Shown here: positions 31,291 to 41,928 of the stretch, one piece after another
Layout of the letters: every line of letters starts with the position of its first letter
How positions within the stretch are numbered: the stretch's first letter is position 1
Origin: Collybiopsis luxurians FD-317 M1
Taxonomy: Eukaryota > Basidiomycota > Agaricomycetes > Agaricales > Omphalotaceae
Length of the DNA stretch: 41,934 nucleotides
Direction: 5' to 3'
Assembly: GCA_000827265.1 (NCBI GenBank)
Contig: KN834756.1
Location: 160,110 to 202,043, forward strand
Made by a program: the position numbers and the translations under genes
Notes under the pieces: generated by a model
Seen by the model: only the letters and a program-made list of their open reading frames with translations
Told to the model about the DNA's origin: nothing
The model's database searches: none

Positions 31291-34172
31291 ATGAATCAAC
31301 CTATCTTCAGTGAAGCTGGGAGGGATGTAAATATAACTTGTGAGTGGACAACCTGGATTATCAACTGTTTTGCATTAAGCTTATGGAACTAGATCCCACT
31401 TCTGGTGTTGCCAATGAGCTCTGGTTAAAGATGCCTTATGCATCTCAGGCCTTCTTTGACACAGATGTAGGGATTCAAAATGCCCACAGATTCTGTAATC
31501 CGGGCACCAGAGTTCAGATTCTGGAGGACATTGAAGAATGGGCAACTCCATTAAACCCATTCAATCCTTTTCATGCATTAGGCTACTGGATATCTGGCAT
31601 GGCTGGGACAGGGAAAAGCACCATTGCTATGTCTGTATGCCAGAAACTGAAAACAAAAGGAGTTCTCGCTGGGTCTTTCTTTTGCTCTAGACAAATTCCA
31701 GAATGCCGAGATTACCAGTTAATTATTCCTACTTTATGTTATCAACTGGCCAAGTTCTCTACAGAATTTGCAGATGCACTCAATACTGCTCTAGCTCAAG
31801 AGCTTGATATTGCTATCAAAAGGCCAAATGAGCAAGTAAAGCATCTTTTGACTGAGCCTTGGAGAGAAATTTCAGGCATTTATAAAAAGAAACAATGTGT
31901 CCCAGTGTTTGTATTGGATGCCCTAGATGAGTGCGAGGATATTTCCATTGCACTGGAGCCTTTAGTAAATGCCATCCAGGATGGTCAGCTCAAGGGCCTA
32001 AAGTTTCTATTCACAAGCCGACCAGAGCAGAAGATCAATGAAAAGATGCGGAGGACAGTACCAAATTTGCAAACATTTTCGAGGGTAAAAGAGTTTATTC
32101 TTCACCAGGTGGAGGAAAGCTTTGTTCAAGCAGACATAAAGAGATATGTTGAACAAGAGTTGAAGGACATATATTCCACAAGGAAGCAAGTAGAATCCCT
32201 TGTCAGTCTTTCTGGAAAGCTCTTCATCTATGCTGCCACAGTTGTAAATTTTGTGAAAGGTGATAAGGAGCCTATTACAAGACAAAAAAAGAGACTTGAA
32301 GAATCATTGAATCAGGGTAACAAGAGTGGAGGTTTGGAAGCCTTGTATACTAGCATTGTAGAAAGTGCAGTTTTCAAGAAATATTCACAAGGCAATGAGA
32401 TAACAGAAGACTTGGGAATTATTCACACAATTATCTCAGTGGGAAGGCCATTATCATGCAATGCAATTGCGCAACTCATGAATTTGGAAGTAGATATAGT
32501 GAAAGGCCTCGTTGGCAGACTTCAGGCAGTACTCCATATCTCAGAGAAGAACAATGCTGTTTACACCTTTCATGCTTCTTTCCCTGACTTTATTATGAAA
32601 TACCGAGCCTTATATAATGCAAAATTATATCATTACAAATTAAGCCTGTCATGTTTTAAAGAGTTGGAAAAACTTCAGTTCAACATGTGTAGGCTTCCCT
32701 CCTCATTTAAAAAAGATGTAGAAGTAATGGGAATCCAAGAGCAGGTGGCAAAGGTGATTGGAGAAACATTGCAATATTCGTGCCAATTTTGGGGTTTCCA
32801 TTGCATCCAATCTGAATGGAATGAGAATATCATTCACAAATTGAACAAATTTGTAATGGAAAGAGGGATTTATTGGATTGAAGCCATGAGTTTACTCACT
32901 CAACTGCAGGAGTGTGAAGGAATAATACAGCAAACAATCAATGTAAGTACTAAGAAATTCACACGGTGATAGAGGATCAAAGATGTACTGACAATAATTT
33001 TGCAGAGTTTTATGAACAACCAAATAATGGACAACATCAGAACAATGCTTCAGAATCTTCGGGACCTGGTCACAAGTTTTCGAAACAGCAATGTGGAGGG
33101 GATGACACCACATTTGTACATCAGTATTATACCATTTTGGGAGAACAAATTTGACCTGAAACCCAGAGTTAGAAATTCAATCGGTATACAGAACAGATCA
33201 ATTGTGGCACAGAGTGTTCAAGCAAATGTAATTTCTACAAAATCAGATGTTTATAATGTGGCATTTTCCCCCAATGGATTGAAAATTGTTACAGGCTCTG
33301 ATGATGGGACTGTGAGAATTTGGGATGCTACTACAGGTACTCAGTTAGGTGATTCTCTGCAGGGCCATGAAGATTCAGTAAGATCAGTAGCTTTTTCTCC
33401 TGATGGAACCAGAATTGTGTCAGGGTCTGAAGATAAAACAGTGAGAATTTGGGATGCCACTACAGGTGCTCAGCTGGGTGGTTCTCTGCAGGGCCATGAA
33501 GATTGGGTAACATCAGTGACTTTTTCTCCTGATGGAACCAGAATTGTGTCAGGCTCTGATGATAAAACAGTGAGAATTTGGGATGCCACTACAGGTGCTC
33601 AGTTGGGTGATTCTCTGCAGGGCCATGAACATTGGGTAACATCAGTGGCTTTTTCTCCTGATGGAACCAGAATTGTGTCAGGCTCTGGTGATAAAACAGT
33701 GAGAATTTGGGATGCTACTACAGGTGCTCAGTTGAGTGGTTCTATACAGGGCCATGCAGATTGGGTACTATCACAGGATTTCTCCTTTAATAAAGCCAAA
33801 ACTACAACACCCTCAGCTCAAAACCATCAGATTTGGAATTATAACTCAGGCACATTGCAAGGAAGCTCTTCTCACAGCTTCAAAAGTTTGACCCATTTTA
33901 ATAGTCAGTTATCAGTCACATTTAGAAAAGCTGATCATTTTCTCATCAATCCCTGTACTCCCACTTTAGATAACACCAATTGGACTTTAAAGGATGATGG
34001 ATGGATTGAGTTTGCTAACAACCTCAATCCTATTGTCTGGATCCCTCCCCAATTTTGTCATTTTTTATGGACCCCCCTCACAATGTGCATCATCTCACTG
34101 AATGGATATACAAAATTTTCTTTCCACAACTGTGTATATGGAGAAAATTGGGCCACTTGCATCCATGATTAA
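31291..34172 (+). CDS. NACHT-WD40 NLR (NLR2), apparently complete
   Basis: Proposed exons are 31291-31339, 31393-32942 and 33006-34172, with introns of 53 bp (GTGAGT..CTAG) and 63 bp (GTAAGT..GCAG). They give about 921 residues. Order: short leader (EAGRDVNIT); region SGVANELWLKMPYASQAFFD; NACHT with P-loop GMAGTGKST, Walker B VFVLDALDEC and FTSRPEQKI; helical middle part; four full WD40 units plus a degenerate last one (SIQGHADWVL); linker; and the C-terminal module ending NWATCIHD. The module reads DGWIEF, IVWIPPQF, FLWTP, CIIS and NGYT. An alternative start is ATG 31383 (MELDPTSGVANELW) with no first intron, but NLR1 does not support that. It is likely a STAND-class recognition receptor. 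It is the only NLR here with all parts in one frame. Confidence 0.88.
33250..33770 (+). repeat. 129-bp WD40 repeat array of NLR2
   Basis: The first unit is diverged (NVAFSPNGLKIVTGSDD). Units marked EDSV, EDWV and EHWV are near identical to NLR1 units, and the last, ADWV, is degenerate. So there are five versus at least eleven in NLR1. Confidence 0.88.
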
Positions 34173-34394
34173 AGCAATTGCAATATTCAGCTTCACCTAT
34201 CTATATGTTCTATAGTGAATCTCACAACCACACTAAATACACCTCCTGTTCCAGAATTTTTGTAATGTGATCTGCCCATATTATTTTTTTTATCAAAGCT
34301 GTTCTGCTCTAGGGATTGACACTGTGATCATATAGTACAGGTACCCTTAATTGTAATGTAAAGGGTGTCAGTAACAGTCTTTACAGCTGTATTT

Positions 34395-34608
34395 CAGCTT
34401 GTCAAGAAAACCTAGGCCAGATTTTAAAAGATGACATATAGGTGCCGGTCACAAGGCCCGCTCCAAGTCTATGGAAATCATAAGAGGTTAGGGCTTCTTG
34501 GGGCCGCACTGACAACTGGCTCGAGTTTTAAATGGCAGCTACTGTCAGCCACGAAGTCAGCAAACATGTCATTTTCAAACAATTAGCCTAGATTTTCTTG
34601 ACAAGCCG
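34395..34608. mobile_element. MITE-like TIR element, copy 2
   Basis: Left CAGCTTGTCAAGAAAACCTA and inverted right CGGCTTGTCAAGAAAATCTA, 214 bp. It sits at the same position relative to the NLR end as 13807-14019. Here it directly follows GGTGTCAGTAACAGTC, the empty site of the solo LTR. Confidence 0.75.
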
Positions 34609-34639
34609 TACTCATGGAATTGGGCCATGGTTGGGGAAA

Positions 34640-34735
34640 CCTCTGCATCCGAGTGGTTAACATGCTTGGCCTGTTTGTGGGAAAAATAGTAAGTTCTCAC
34701 TGTTGATTAGATATCTCCAGGGGATTTGAATGATT
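34640..34735 (+). other. tRNA-promoter-like A box and weak B box
   Basis: GCATCCGAGTGGTTAA at 34645-34660 matches the D-arm/A box of Ser- or Leu-type tRNAs. GGGATTTGAATGA at 34721-34733 is a weak B-box match. No acceptor stem or anticodon arm can be folded. It may be the head of a decayed tRNA-derived SINE or a pseudo-tRNA. Confidence 0.25.
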
Positions 34736-35029
34736 TGTTCATTCCCGAGACACAGATGAGATACTAAAAACCTTCCATTCTCCTTTTTGTAAGAATTGTC
34801 CAAATTGAATCAAATCTGTTTGGATAAAAATCTGACATCCCTGCTCCAAATCAGATATCCCCCAAGCAACTAGGAGAGTAGGCAGGAGAAAGAGTTGGTC
34901 ACAGAAATGAAGGTGTGTATTTGAGGTACTACTCATCAAGATTGTGGTTTTTACTCTATTGATACAGGCAAAAATGCTCAGTCAGCTCTAACAGGGAGGC
35001 ATGGATGGAAAGAGGAAATTGAAGAGATG

Positions 35030-35445
35030 ATTTGCCATTGTCTCATCCATCCCACCAACAGAATCAATGGCACACGACCGAGTAAAACACACACAGGCAA
35101 GACCATTCCCTGTTGGGTTGCTGTGACCTATGTACTGCGCCTGCTGACCTAAACAACCTGAGCTCACACAATCCCAAGGCTCCAGTCCCAAAGCCTCCAA
35201 ATCCTCCCAAACCTTTTGACCCCCCATTTCTGCTCTTCCTTCCATCCGTCCTGACCTCCCATCGTGCCTTCGTGCCTTCGCACCCTCCCCTCCCCACTCT
35301 ATTCAACTGCCCACTGCTGTTGAATTTCATACCCAATCCGCTCCCTACACCTTTCTTCCCTTTCAGCACAAAGTCTCGATCGAACAATCAGATCCCACAT
35401 AGTCATGCTAGCATGTGGGGGAAGGTATCGAAGAGTGTTGGACAA
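35030..35445 (-). pseudogene. twin-ABC ATPase fragment D1
   Basis: A minus-strand fragment equivalent to the second-domain part of copy C. Near 35050 it keeps a trace of the Walker B neighbourhood (VGGMDETM) joined to the block around RDFVLKGKKGVGSGLGMK. Frames are broken. It lacks P-loops. Confidence 0.55.
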
Positions 35446-35499
35446 CTTGCCACCTTTCTTCCTCCTCACACCCACCTTGATCTTTTATTGCACCTTCTC

Positions 35500-35643
35500 A
35501 CCCTCCCCTCCCCTCCTACCTCTTCGTCGCCGCCGACTGACTACTATACCCAATCCACTCCCTGACATTTCTTTCCCTTCAGCACAAAATCCCCATCGAA
35601 TCCCGTACTAATAACATCTCACACAGTCACGCTAGTGCGTCGA
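35500..35643 (-). pseudogene. twin-ABC ATPase fragment D2
   Basis: A second, shorter copy of the block ending in the CACACAGTCACGCTAG.. sequence (equivalent to 36660-36815 in copy C), lying in tandem with D1. Homology stops at about 35643. The following 35644-36060 contains no recognisable gene. Confidence 0.5.
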
Positions 35644-36136
35644 AGACAGTTGCACCGGTGCTAGGCAGAACACCGTTGCTGAGAACTGCAGATCCCAGCA
35701 GTGTATTTTTGAGCGCACAGATCTGCTTCATTCCCAATAGGATACTAGACAGGTCTGGTGCAGCGAGAATATCCATTTGGTTTGCTTGTTCTAAACTGTT
35801 GTCAGATATTTCGTTAGATGAAGAACACAATTTCAGGAAAGGGGCAAGGGGAGGGGAGGAAACTCACTAATCAATGCACTGAGGGAACACAGACTGGAAC
35901 ATCTCTGTGCAAGAACATTGAATAACATTGACGAATGCATGGGATTAAAGATGTCCTATTTTGTATCTCGTTAAAATAAATCAAGGGATGTAGAAAGGGT
36001 ACGCACCAGTAAGTTTTATCTACATTCTAGCATGCAATCTAGATCTAACAACAAAAACCCAGTTGAAAGGCCATATCAATTCGCCTCCTTTGCTACGGTA
36101 CCATCCAGTTCCGCCCCTGATACAGTGCGTCATCAG

Positions 36137-38321
36137 TCACCCTTCTTCGACCCACCCCTTCCCGCTATTCAGCTTGAAGTGCCGGAACACTCCCAGATCC
36201 TCATCCCGACTCCACGGAACCTCCTCCTCCCAATGCGTGATCACCACAACAGCTTGATCCGGTCCAACTCCTCCCCTCCCAGCTCCAGCAATACTTTCCG
36301 ACAATGATGAAGCAGCGTCGGAATCACCACGAAGATACTCCCGTGCAACCATCACCATTCTCTCATCCATCCCACTCCAAACTTCATCCAACAAAATCAA
36401 CGGCGCACGACCAACAAGAGTGCATGAGCAGGACCATTCTCTGTTGCAGCAGGGGTGAGGATGGGAAAGAGGTTTGGGCAAATTCGCGTGTCAATGCTGA
36501 GGGAGAATCCTGTCATTCTTGGAGCTGCTGTGACCTAGGTACTGCACCCCCCGAACTGGTATCTGCACGATCCCAAGCATTTGGTCCCAAAGCATCCAAA
36601 ACCTCCCAAACCCTCCCAACCCTCCACTTCTCCTCCTCCTCCCATCCATCCTGACCCTCCATTGCACCTTTACACCCTCCCCTACCCACCCTATTCAACT
36701 CCTCACCACCGCTGACTTTCATACCCAATCCACGCCGTATGCCTTTCTTCCCCTTCGGCACAAAATTCCCACTGAACCCTGTTCCAATCACATCCCACAC
36801 AGTCATGCTTGCATGTCGAGGGAAGGCATTGAAGAGTTCCGGAGACAGGGTCGAAATTGCAGAATGGAGCAGGGTGGTAGGGAGACGAGAGCAGGGTTGG
36901 GAGAAGAGTTGGAGGTGGAATAGAGTTTCGCACAGTGAGTCGACGGGAGATGAGGTATCTGAGGGTGGATAGCAAGTTTGGGTGTAGGATTGGGGATGGT
37001 CGCCTGTGATTAGTGAAAGGAGGGTTGTTTTTCCAGATCCTGTGTACATCGAACGGAAGAAAATTTAGAGAATACTAATAGGAGGGGCTTGTATTCTACA
37101 TACCGTTTTCTCCAACCAAATGCCATCGCTCACCCTGCCTGATTTGCCACAAAAGTTCATTCAACACCACACATTTGCTATACTGAACCTTGACATTCTT
37201 CAAATCAATCAAAACATCTCCAATTTGGGTCGACCTCGAGCTCACTTTGTGTCCGTGTTTTTTCGGTTGACCAGCCCAGCCCCCAAGACCGGATTCCAAT
37301 TCAACTTCCCTCAAAACACTCTCCCTCTCCCCAGTGACGACCTTTGACCCCTTCACATAAGCGACGTGGTCAATCCAATCAGGCAGTGCATCTTGAGCTC
37401 TTAGTCCCATGATCACCCTCGGGGACCTCTTGACGTGCAAATCGCGCAGCGTACGAAGGAGCAATGGATGCGCTTTGACATCAAGCCCCGTCAGAGGCTC
37501 ATTGAGCAGGAGTAATTGTGGCTTCTTCAGAATGGCCTTGAGAATCCTCACCCTATGCGTTTGTCCATGACTCAACGCAATCACGGGGAGGTCCAAAAAC
37601 TCCTTGAGCCCCATTTGCGCTACCAGTTCTTTGAAGAATGCTTTTTTCTCTGAGGATAATGTTTGGATGATAGGCTCTGGGTCCGTCTCTTTGGCAGGGT
37701 CTTCATAAGGCATTTGAAGAAGCGGTATGGTTTCTGGGAACATGGTTTGTCAGAGCGTAAGTTGGTCTTCTTCTTGTACGGCGCCGTACCACACTGAGTA
37801 GTCATAAAATTTGCCTCCGGCTTGTTTCCGGTGTCCGAAGGAGACGATGGAGACTTCTGAGTATGGGTTGAGGCTGGAGAGATTAAGAAAGGGAAAGAGA
37901 CCACCTGGGGGAGGAGGGTGCAGTGATATTCGATAGCGGCCGAGGAGGGTCTATGAAGGGGAAACAAAGGAGTGTTAGAAATTGGAATAAGAATCAATGA
38001 ATAAAATGAAAAATCATACATACTTCAAACACGATGGTCTTCTCTCCTCCTCCGCCGCTACCTATAACAGCCCAACTTTCCCCTTCCTTGACAGTCCAAG
38101 CTACATCTTGGAACAATGGCTGAGCATGCTTTCTGTCTCTGAAACGGTACATGGATTACTGGTGGGGGTTCCTGGAGATTGGCTTGGGAGGATGTACTTG
38201 TGCTTGTGCTTGTGCTCGCATTGGTACTGAAGTGATGGGGAAGCATAAGGGTGTATCCTGATCCTGGACCAATACTAGAGATTTTAGTGTTACATCTTGG
38301 AGAACACCAACGGAGCATCAT
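36137..38321 (-). pseudogene. twin-ABC ATPase, copy C (best preserved, ModF/YDR061W-like)
   Basis: Minus strand, proposed exons about 38321-38026, 37948-37104 and 37039-36137. The intron at 37040-37103 (GTATGT..ACAG) splits the second P-loop between GENG and SGKTT. Order: Ser/Thr-rich leader; first P-loop variant GSGGGGEKT; KQAGGKFYDYSVWYGAVQEE; first signature LSHGQ with Walker B LLLLNEPLTGLD (Asn where Asp is usual); second P-loop SGKTTLLSLITGDHPQSY; GTGFSGNFVPKGKKG; a degraded second signature; Walker B ILLDEVWSGMDE; and H-loop VITHWEEEVPW. Two ATPase domains without membrane segments is the plan of E. coli ModF and yeast YDR061W. Lesions: about 17-bp deletion after IHVP, TGA at 37750-37752 (CGA in copy A), and a frameshift at the second signature. 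Translation from an internal ATG is conceivable, but I judge it non-functional. Confidence 0.7.
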
Positions 38322-38829
38322 TGGTGGTGGTGATTACAGATGGAAACCAAGACCAAGACCAGGTGAAAGGCTAACGTGTATGTGGCATATAGTGTACTCG
38401 AGTCATGAAATGATGATCATGACATTGGACAGGCAGAAGGACGCATCTAACTTTAAGTGCTCAGTACTCAGTGGCATACCAACGCGAACTCATGATTTGT
38501 ACTCCTGATCTGAATTTTACAGCCGTTTGCATGACTGGGGGGTATGGCCGCAAGCGGCGAGGGCTGAACCATTTTTTAGAGTTATTCTCAGTTCAATTAT
38601 AATGTTCTATGTGTGAAAATGGAGTGCCTAAAATCCAGGGCTACTAAGGCTTGTGCAAGCAAGTTTAGCTCTTCCCTGTCCACTATCATGCCCACTCCAT
38701 AAGGGAATAATGTCGACCAAAGATACCTGAAGAGTTTAGGGTTGTGACGTGTTGGAAGCGGTGTGGAAATTTTATAAAAGGTTCTCGACCACTTTTCAAT
38801 TTTTGCAGGGCTGCAAGCTTTCTCATTTT
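38322..38829. other. intergenic, with one GC-rich hairpin
   Basis: No gene is supported. CTGGGGGGTATGGCCGCAAG (about 38536-38555), continued by CGGCGAGGGCTGAACC, contains the palindrome GCCGCAAGCGGC and resembles a short conserved piece of 18S rRNA. The rest is AT-rich. Confidence 0.35.
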
Positions 38830-40302
38830 ATATCTAGACTCGACAGAGTCTGTATCTACAAGTGTTGATGAGGCATTCCATGAAGTGATACATTCTCAGT
38901 AAAGTGCTCTACATTTGCTTGCTGAATGTAAGAATTGCCTTCGGCATTGTGATGTACTCGAATGATACATTGTATTGGTATTGGAATGCCATAATCAGGG
39001 TACTCAGAGGCTGTTGCTTCAGCAACGTCCAGATCTAAGTCAAAATAGAGTGGATTGTGAGCTTTAAGCCATTTCAGTGCCTCAATAATACGAGTATGTC
39101 AAACCAGCAGTGGAGACTTTGTAAGCATCTCAGCAGTGATTTCTGCATCAGGGGAGCCAACAAGAATCACACAAACCTTGTCATGAAGCTGACTCAAAGG
39201 TAGGAGAAGAGAGGAGAGCAATGGCCCCGGGTCTTAAGGTAAGACACAGACATTCCCGCGAGATGCATATTGACCAGTAGGACCAAGCTCAAGTTTAAAC
39301 ATGCATCTTGTAGCCCTTGCTTGTGCAATACACTGCTCCTCCAGAAATGTAAGTCCCTGCAGAGCTTCAGGAACTGTGCCTGTCCAAAGCTCATTTGCAT
39401 AAGAGCAGACAGGTATAGCAATGAAATGCCGGGGACCTCTACTGTGAGGGTTATCATAATGGACATCGTGCTTACACAATGAACACAAACAGAAACAGCT
39501 ATTTTCGATGGAACAGTATTGAATGACTTTCCTTGGAGCTCTTGGACGGCAGCATTCAATAAAGATATATCAAGTTCGGAGCAAGGAATCAGGGTAGATT
39601 CACCAGCGGGGGAAAGTGTGCCACAAAAACTACATTCGAAATGGTGAACAGCGTTGTTGCTGTTTGCATCAAATTCTTCTTGTAAAATTTGTTGTTTCTC
39701 ATCCCAGGATAGAATTTCAAGCCAATCATCAGCATTGGAAATGAGTTCTGAATGTTTGGATAGTGAGATCAAAGGTAGCTGGTCAGCTTTGAATTTTTTA
39801 TTTGCTGCCAAAGACAGAGCATCATTGTCGGCCTTACATTTATAGGAGCGAGAAATATTTGTACCCTTAAGTCTCAAAGCCTTAACACTTAGCGCAAAAT
39901 CTGACTCAAATAAAGGAGTGGTATGGAAAAATCCAGTGCCATTAGCATGGGCCGTTTTAATCAGGCAGAGCTGTTCACATTGATGATTCATTAAATCAAA
40001 GCGAAGCACTGCAACAGATTTTTGACGGCCTTCATCTGTCTGTACAGATATATTTACATGAAATGATATAAGATTATGAAGATTGTCAGCCCTTAGCTTT
40101 AAGAATGATGGTTTAAGTGAATTAAAGATACAATGCTTGTTGTCAATGGATACACACACAAAGTCAGAGTGAGAAAGTAAAGGAGGCGAGGATTTAGGAG
40201 AGGAAGGAAGAGTGTTAGGATCAGAAGATTGAGCAATAACAGTATCATTACAATTTGGAACAGTTTCATCAATAGGTGCGAGGCAAGAATGGGGAGAGGA
40301 AG
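38830..40302 (-). pseudogene. Helitron-associated DUF6570 region, degenerate
   Basis: On the minus strand an open frame from about 40302 to 39194 carries a variable N-terminal part, then a Cys-pair segment (FECSFCG, later VCVHC) and IPCSELDISLLNAAVQELQG. A frameshift near 39470 moves the frame to NELWTGTVPEALQGLTFLEE, ARATRCMFKLELGPTGQYAS and RGNVCVLP. Then come a TAA (39234-39236), VCVILVGSPDAEITAEMLTK, a TGA (39099-39101) and ALKWLKAHNPLYFDL. Agaricomycete Helitron proteins carry this order just before the Rep/helicase part. Here the sequence stops near 38830 and Rep and helicase are absent. It is a truncated Helitron fragment. Confidence 0.7.
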
Positions 40303-41020
40303 TCTAAAGGACATTGACAATTAGCTTGTGGAATAAACTATATAGCATAGAGGGAATGTACAGATGCAGGTAAGACATTCCAAGAGTAGGAGGGCATTGA
40401 ACTGTGAAGTGAACTCCATGAAGAAAGCATGAGTTGTTAAAGTGTGAGAAATGGGAAGAGTAGTAGCTCCGAAATGGACATAGCAAGAGTTAAGAGTGTA
40501 AGAGAAGCGCTGAAACAGACACTGAACAGTGGTAAATAGTAACTCCATATAGGTAAAATTCCTAAATGGAGAATGGACAGTGGTCAAACCTTTCCGTATA
40601 CAGAAGCCAAACCTAAAGGTTCGGCAATAAAGTTTCGCAGTTTTGGTTTTTTTAACACTAGTACTGGTTTGATTGTATTTATTCACCCTATACATTTGAG
40701 GGCCCACGCCCGCCAGCTCGTATAGAAACTCCGACAACGCTACAGTCATTTGTGACCCTTTAGAATCTTCATATTTGTTGATTTGTATTTATCAATTGAC
40801 CAAGCTCAGGCCTCGTTTGTAGACAAAACTCACGAGATGTTCAACAAATGTTCACGAGAAAGAGTCAGTTTGGTTGGGACTAATCCGAAGGAGTTCTTTC
40901 CAGTCATTTCTCATTGCTTTCTTGTATGTTTTGTATAGTAACAGAGTCTGGACTCAGTCAATTATTAAAAACAAATAAACCAACATGTAGATTCCTAAGA
41001 GGGACAGAATTATGCAAATC
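40303..41020. other. non-coding AT-rich interval
   Basis: No supported gene. Short open frames on the minus strand have no recognisable motif. TCACGAGA is repeated at about 40828 and 40852. Confidence 0.35.
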
Positions 41021-41023
41021 ACT

Positions 41024-41320
41024 GTACCCGTGGGTCAATCGGTTTGTTCTTTATCTCTGACTGTTGGATTATATAGAAACCTATTACTGTTTGCATAAAG
41101 TTTCGCAGTTTGGTAGGGTTTCTATATAATCCAAAAGTGGGAAACCGAGCCTATCCCTAAAGAAAGAACAAACCATTGATTGCAATAGCGATTGACTCGC
41201 AGGTGGTGTTGTCGGATGGTGGTTCCCTGGGCCTGGGCCATCAAATATATAGGGCAAGCAAATACAACTAGACAAGCGCTGCACAAATTGAACCTGCAAA
41301 ACTTTATGCAAACAGCGGTA
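41024..41320. repeat. compound inverted repeat
   Basis: GGTTTGTTCTTT (41041-41052) pairs with AAAGAACAAACC (41163-41174). TTGGATTATATAGAAACC (41064-41081) pairs with GGTTTCTATATAATCCAA (about 41117-41134). The outer GGGTCAATCG pairs imperfectly with CGATTGACTC near 41190. CTGTTTGCATAAAGTTT (about 41087-41103) in the loop pairs with a third arm near 41297-41318. It is a foldback-like structure with no coding sequence, perhaps a foldback or nested TIR element. Confidence 0.6.
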
Positions 41321-41865
41321 ACCACCTCTTGGGACAGAATGCAGGGCATGCTAATGACAACCCTGAGACTTGGCAAAACCAGTCCGTCAATGGCCTTTCT
41401 AGTAGTCCTTGGCAATGGAAGTGGTACCAGGAGAGGCTCCAAGATGGTGAGAATTCATTCTCAATATGACATTTAGGAAACATTGAATAGACTTGTTTAA
41501 GGCTATTATAACCATTCAACATGGTTCAAACTGGCTCTGGAAGCGAAATATAGTTGACAAAGATTTTAACCTTAAGGTCTTTTCACTGCGGCGGACCCAA
41601 AATTTTCTGTCCGAAATTATCACCAAAATTTTATATCAAAAATCAAAGTTTTTCTCTTTCAAAAATTTATTAGGAATATGATTCCTTTTACACTAGAAAA
41701 TTGTATTTAAAAAAGTGAAAAATGTCAATGGAAAATTTGAATAAATCTCACCAGTAAAACCTACTGAAATTATTTTCACAAAATGATCCAAATTTCACTG
41801 GAAATATCTTATCAATCCCACCTGTCATCTTTATTCAATTTCACTCGTGATTCAAAAAAAATTAT

Positions 41866-41928
41866 GCAACCCTAAAGTACACCATATTTAGAAGTAATTG
41901 AATTGAAATTAGACATCATTAGGGTTGC
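41866..41928. repeat. short inverted repeat GCAACCCTAA / TTAGGGTTGC
   Basis: A perfect 10-bp inverted pair separated by 43 bp at the extreme right of the window, in AT-rich DNA. It could be the end of a small transposon whose remainder lies outside the window. Confidence 0.4.

Larger units (their letters stand above)
27425..34636. repeat. segmental duplication, copy 2
   Basis: Counterpart of 5501-14048: same order and orientation of the four-TM 3' part, ABC remnant, NLR and TIR element. Because copy 2 holds the entire four-TM gene while copy 1 starts inside it, copy 2 is closer to the source arrangement. Confidence 0.85.

Noticed and set aside
35627..35870. Open frames on both strands between ABC fragments D2 and copy C
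   Set aside because: No recognisable motif, no splice context, and no paralogous copy to show constraint.
40321..40749. Minus-strand open frame of 142 residues
   Set aside because: Composition and lack of motifs suggest chance; not contiguous in frame with the Helitron region.
41192..41476. Plus-strand open frame of 94 residues at the right side
   Set aside because: Starts within the inverted-repeat structure; no family recognised and the opposite strand is equally open.
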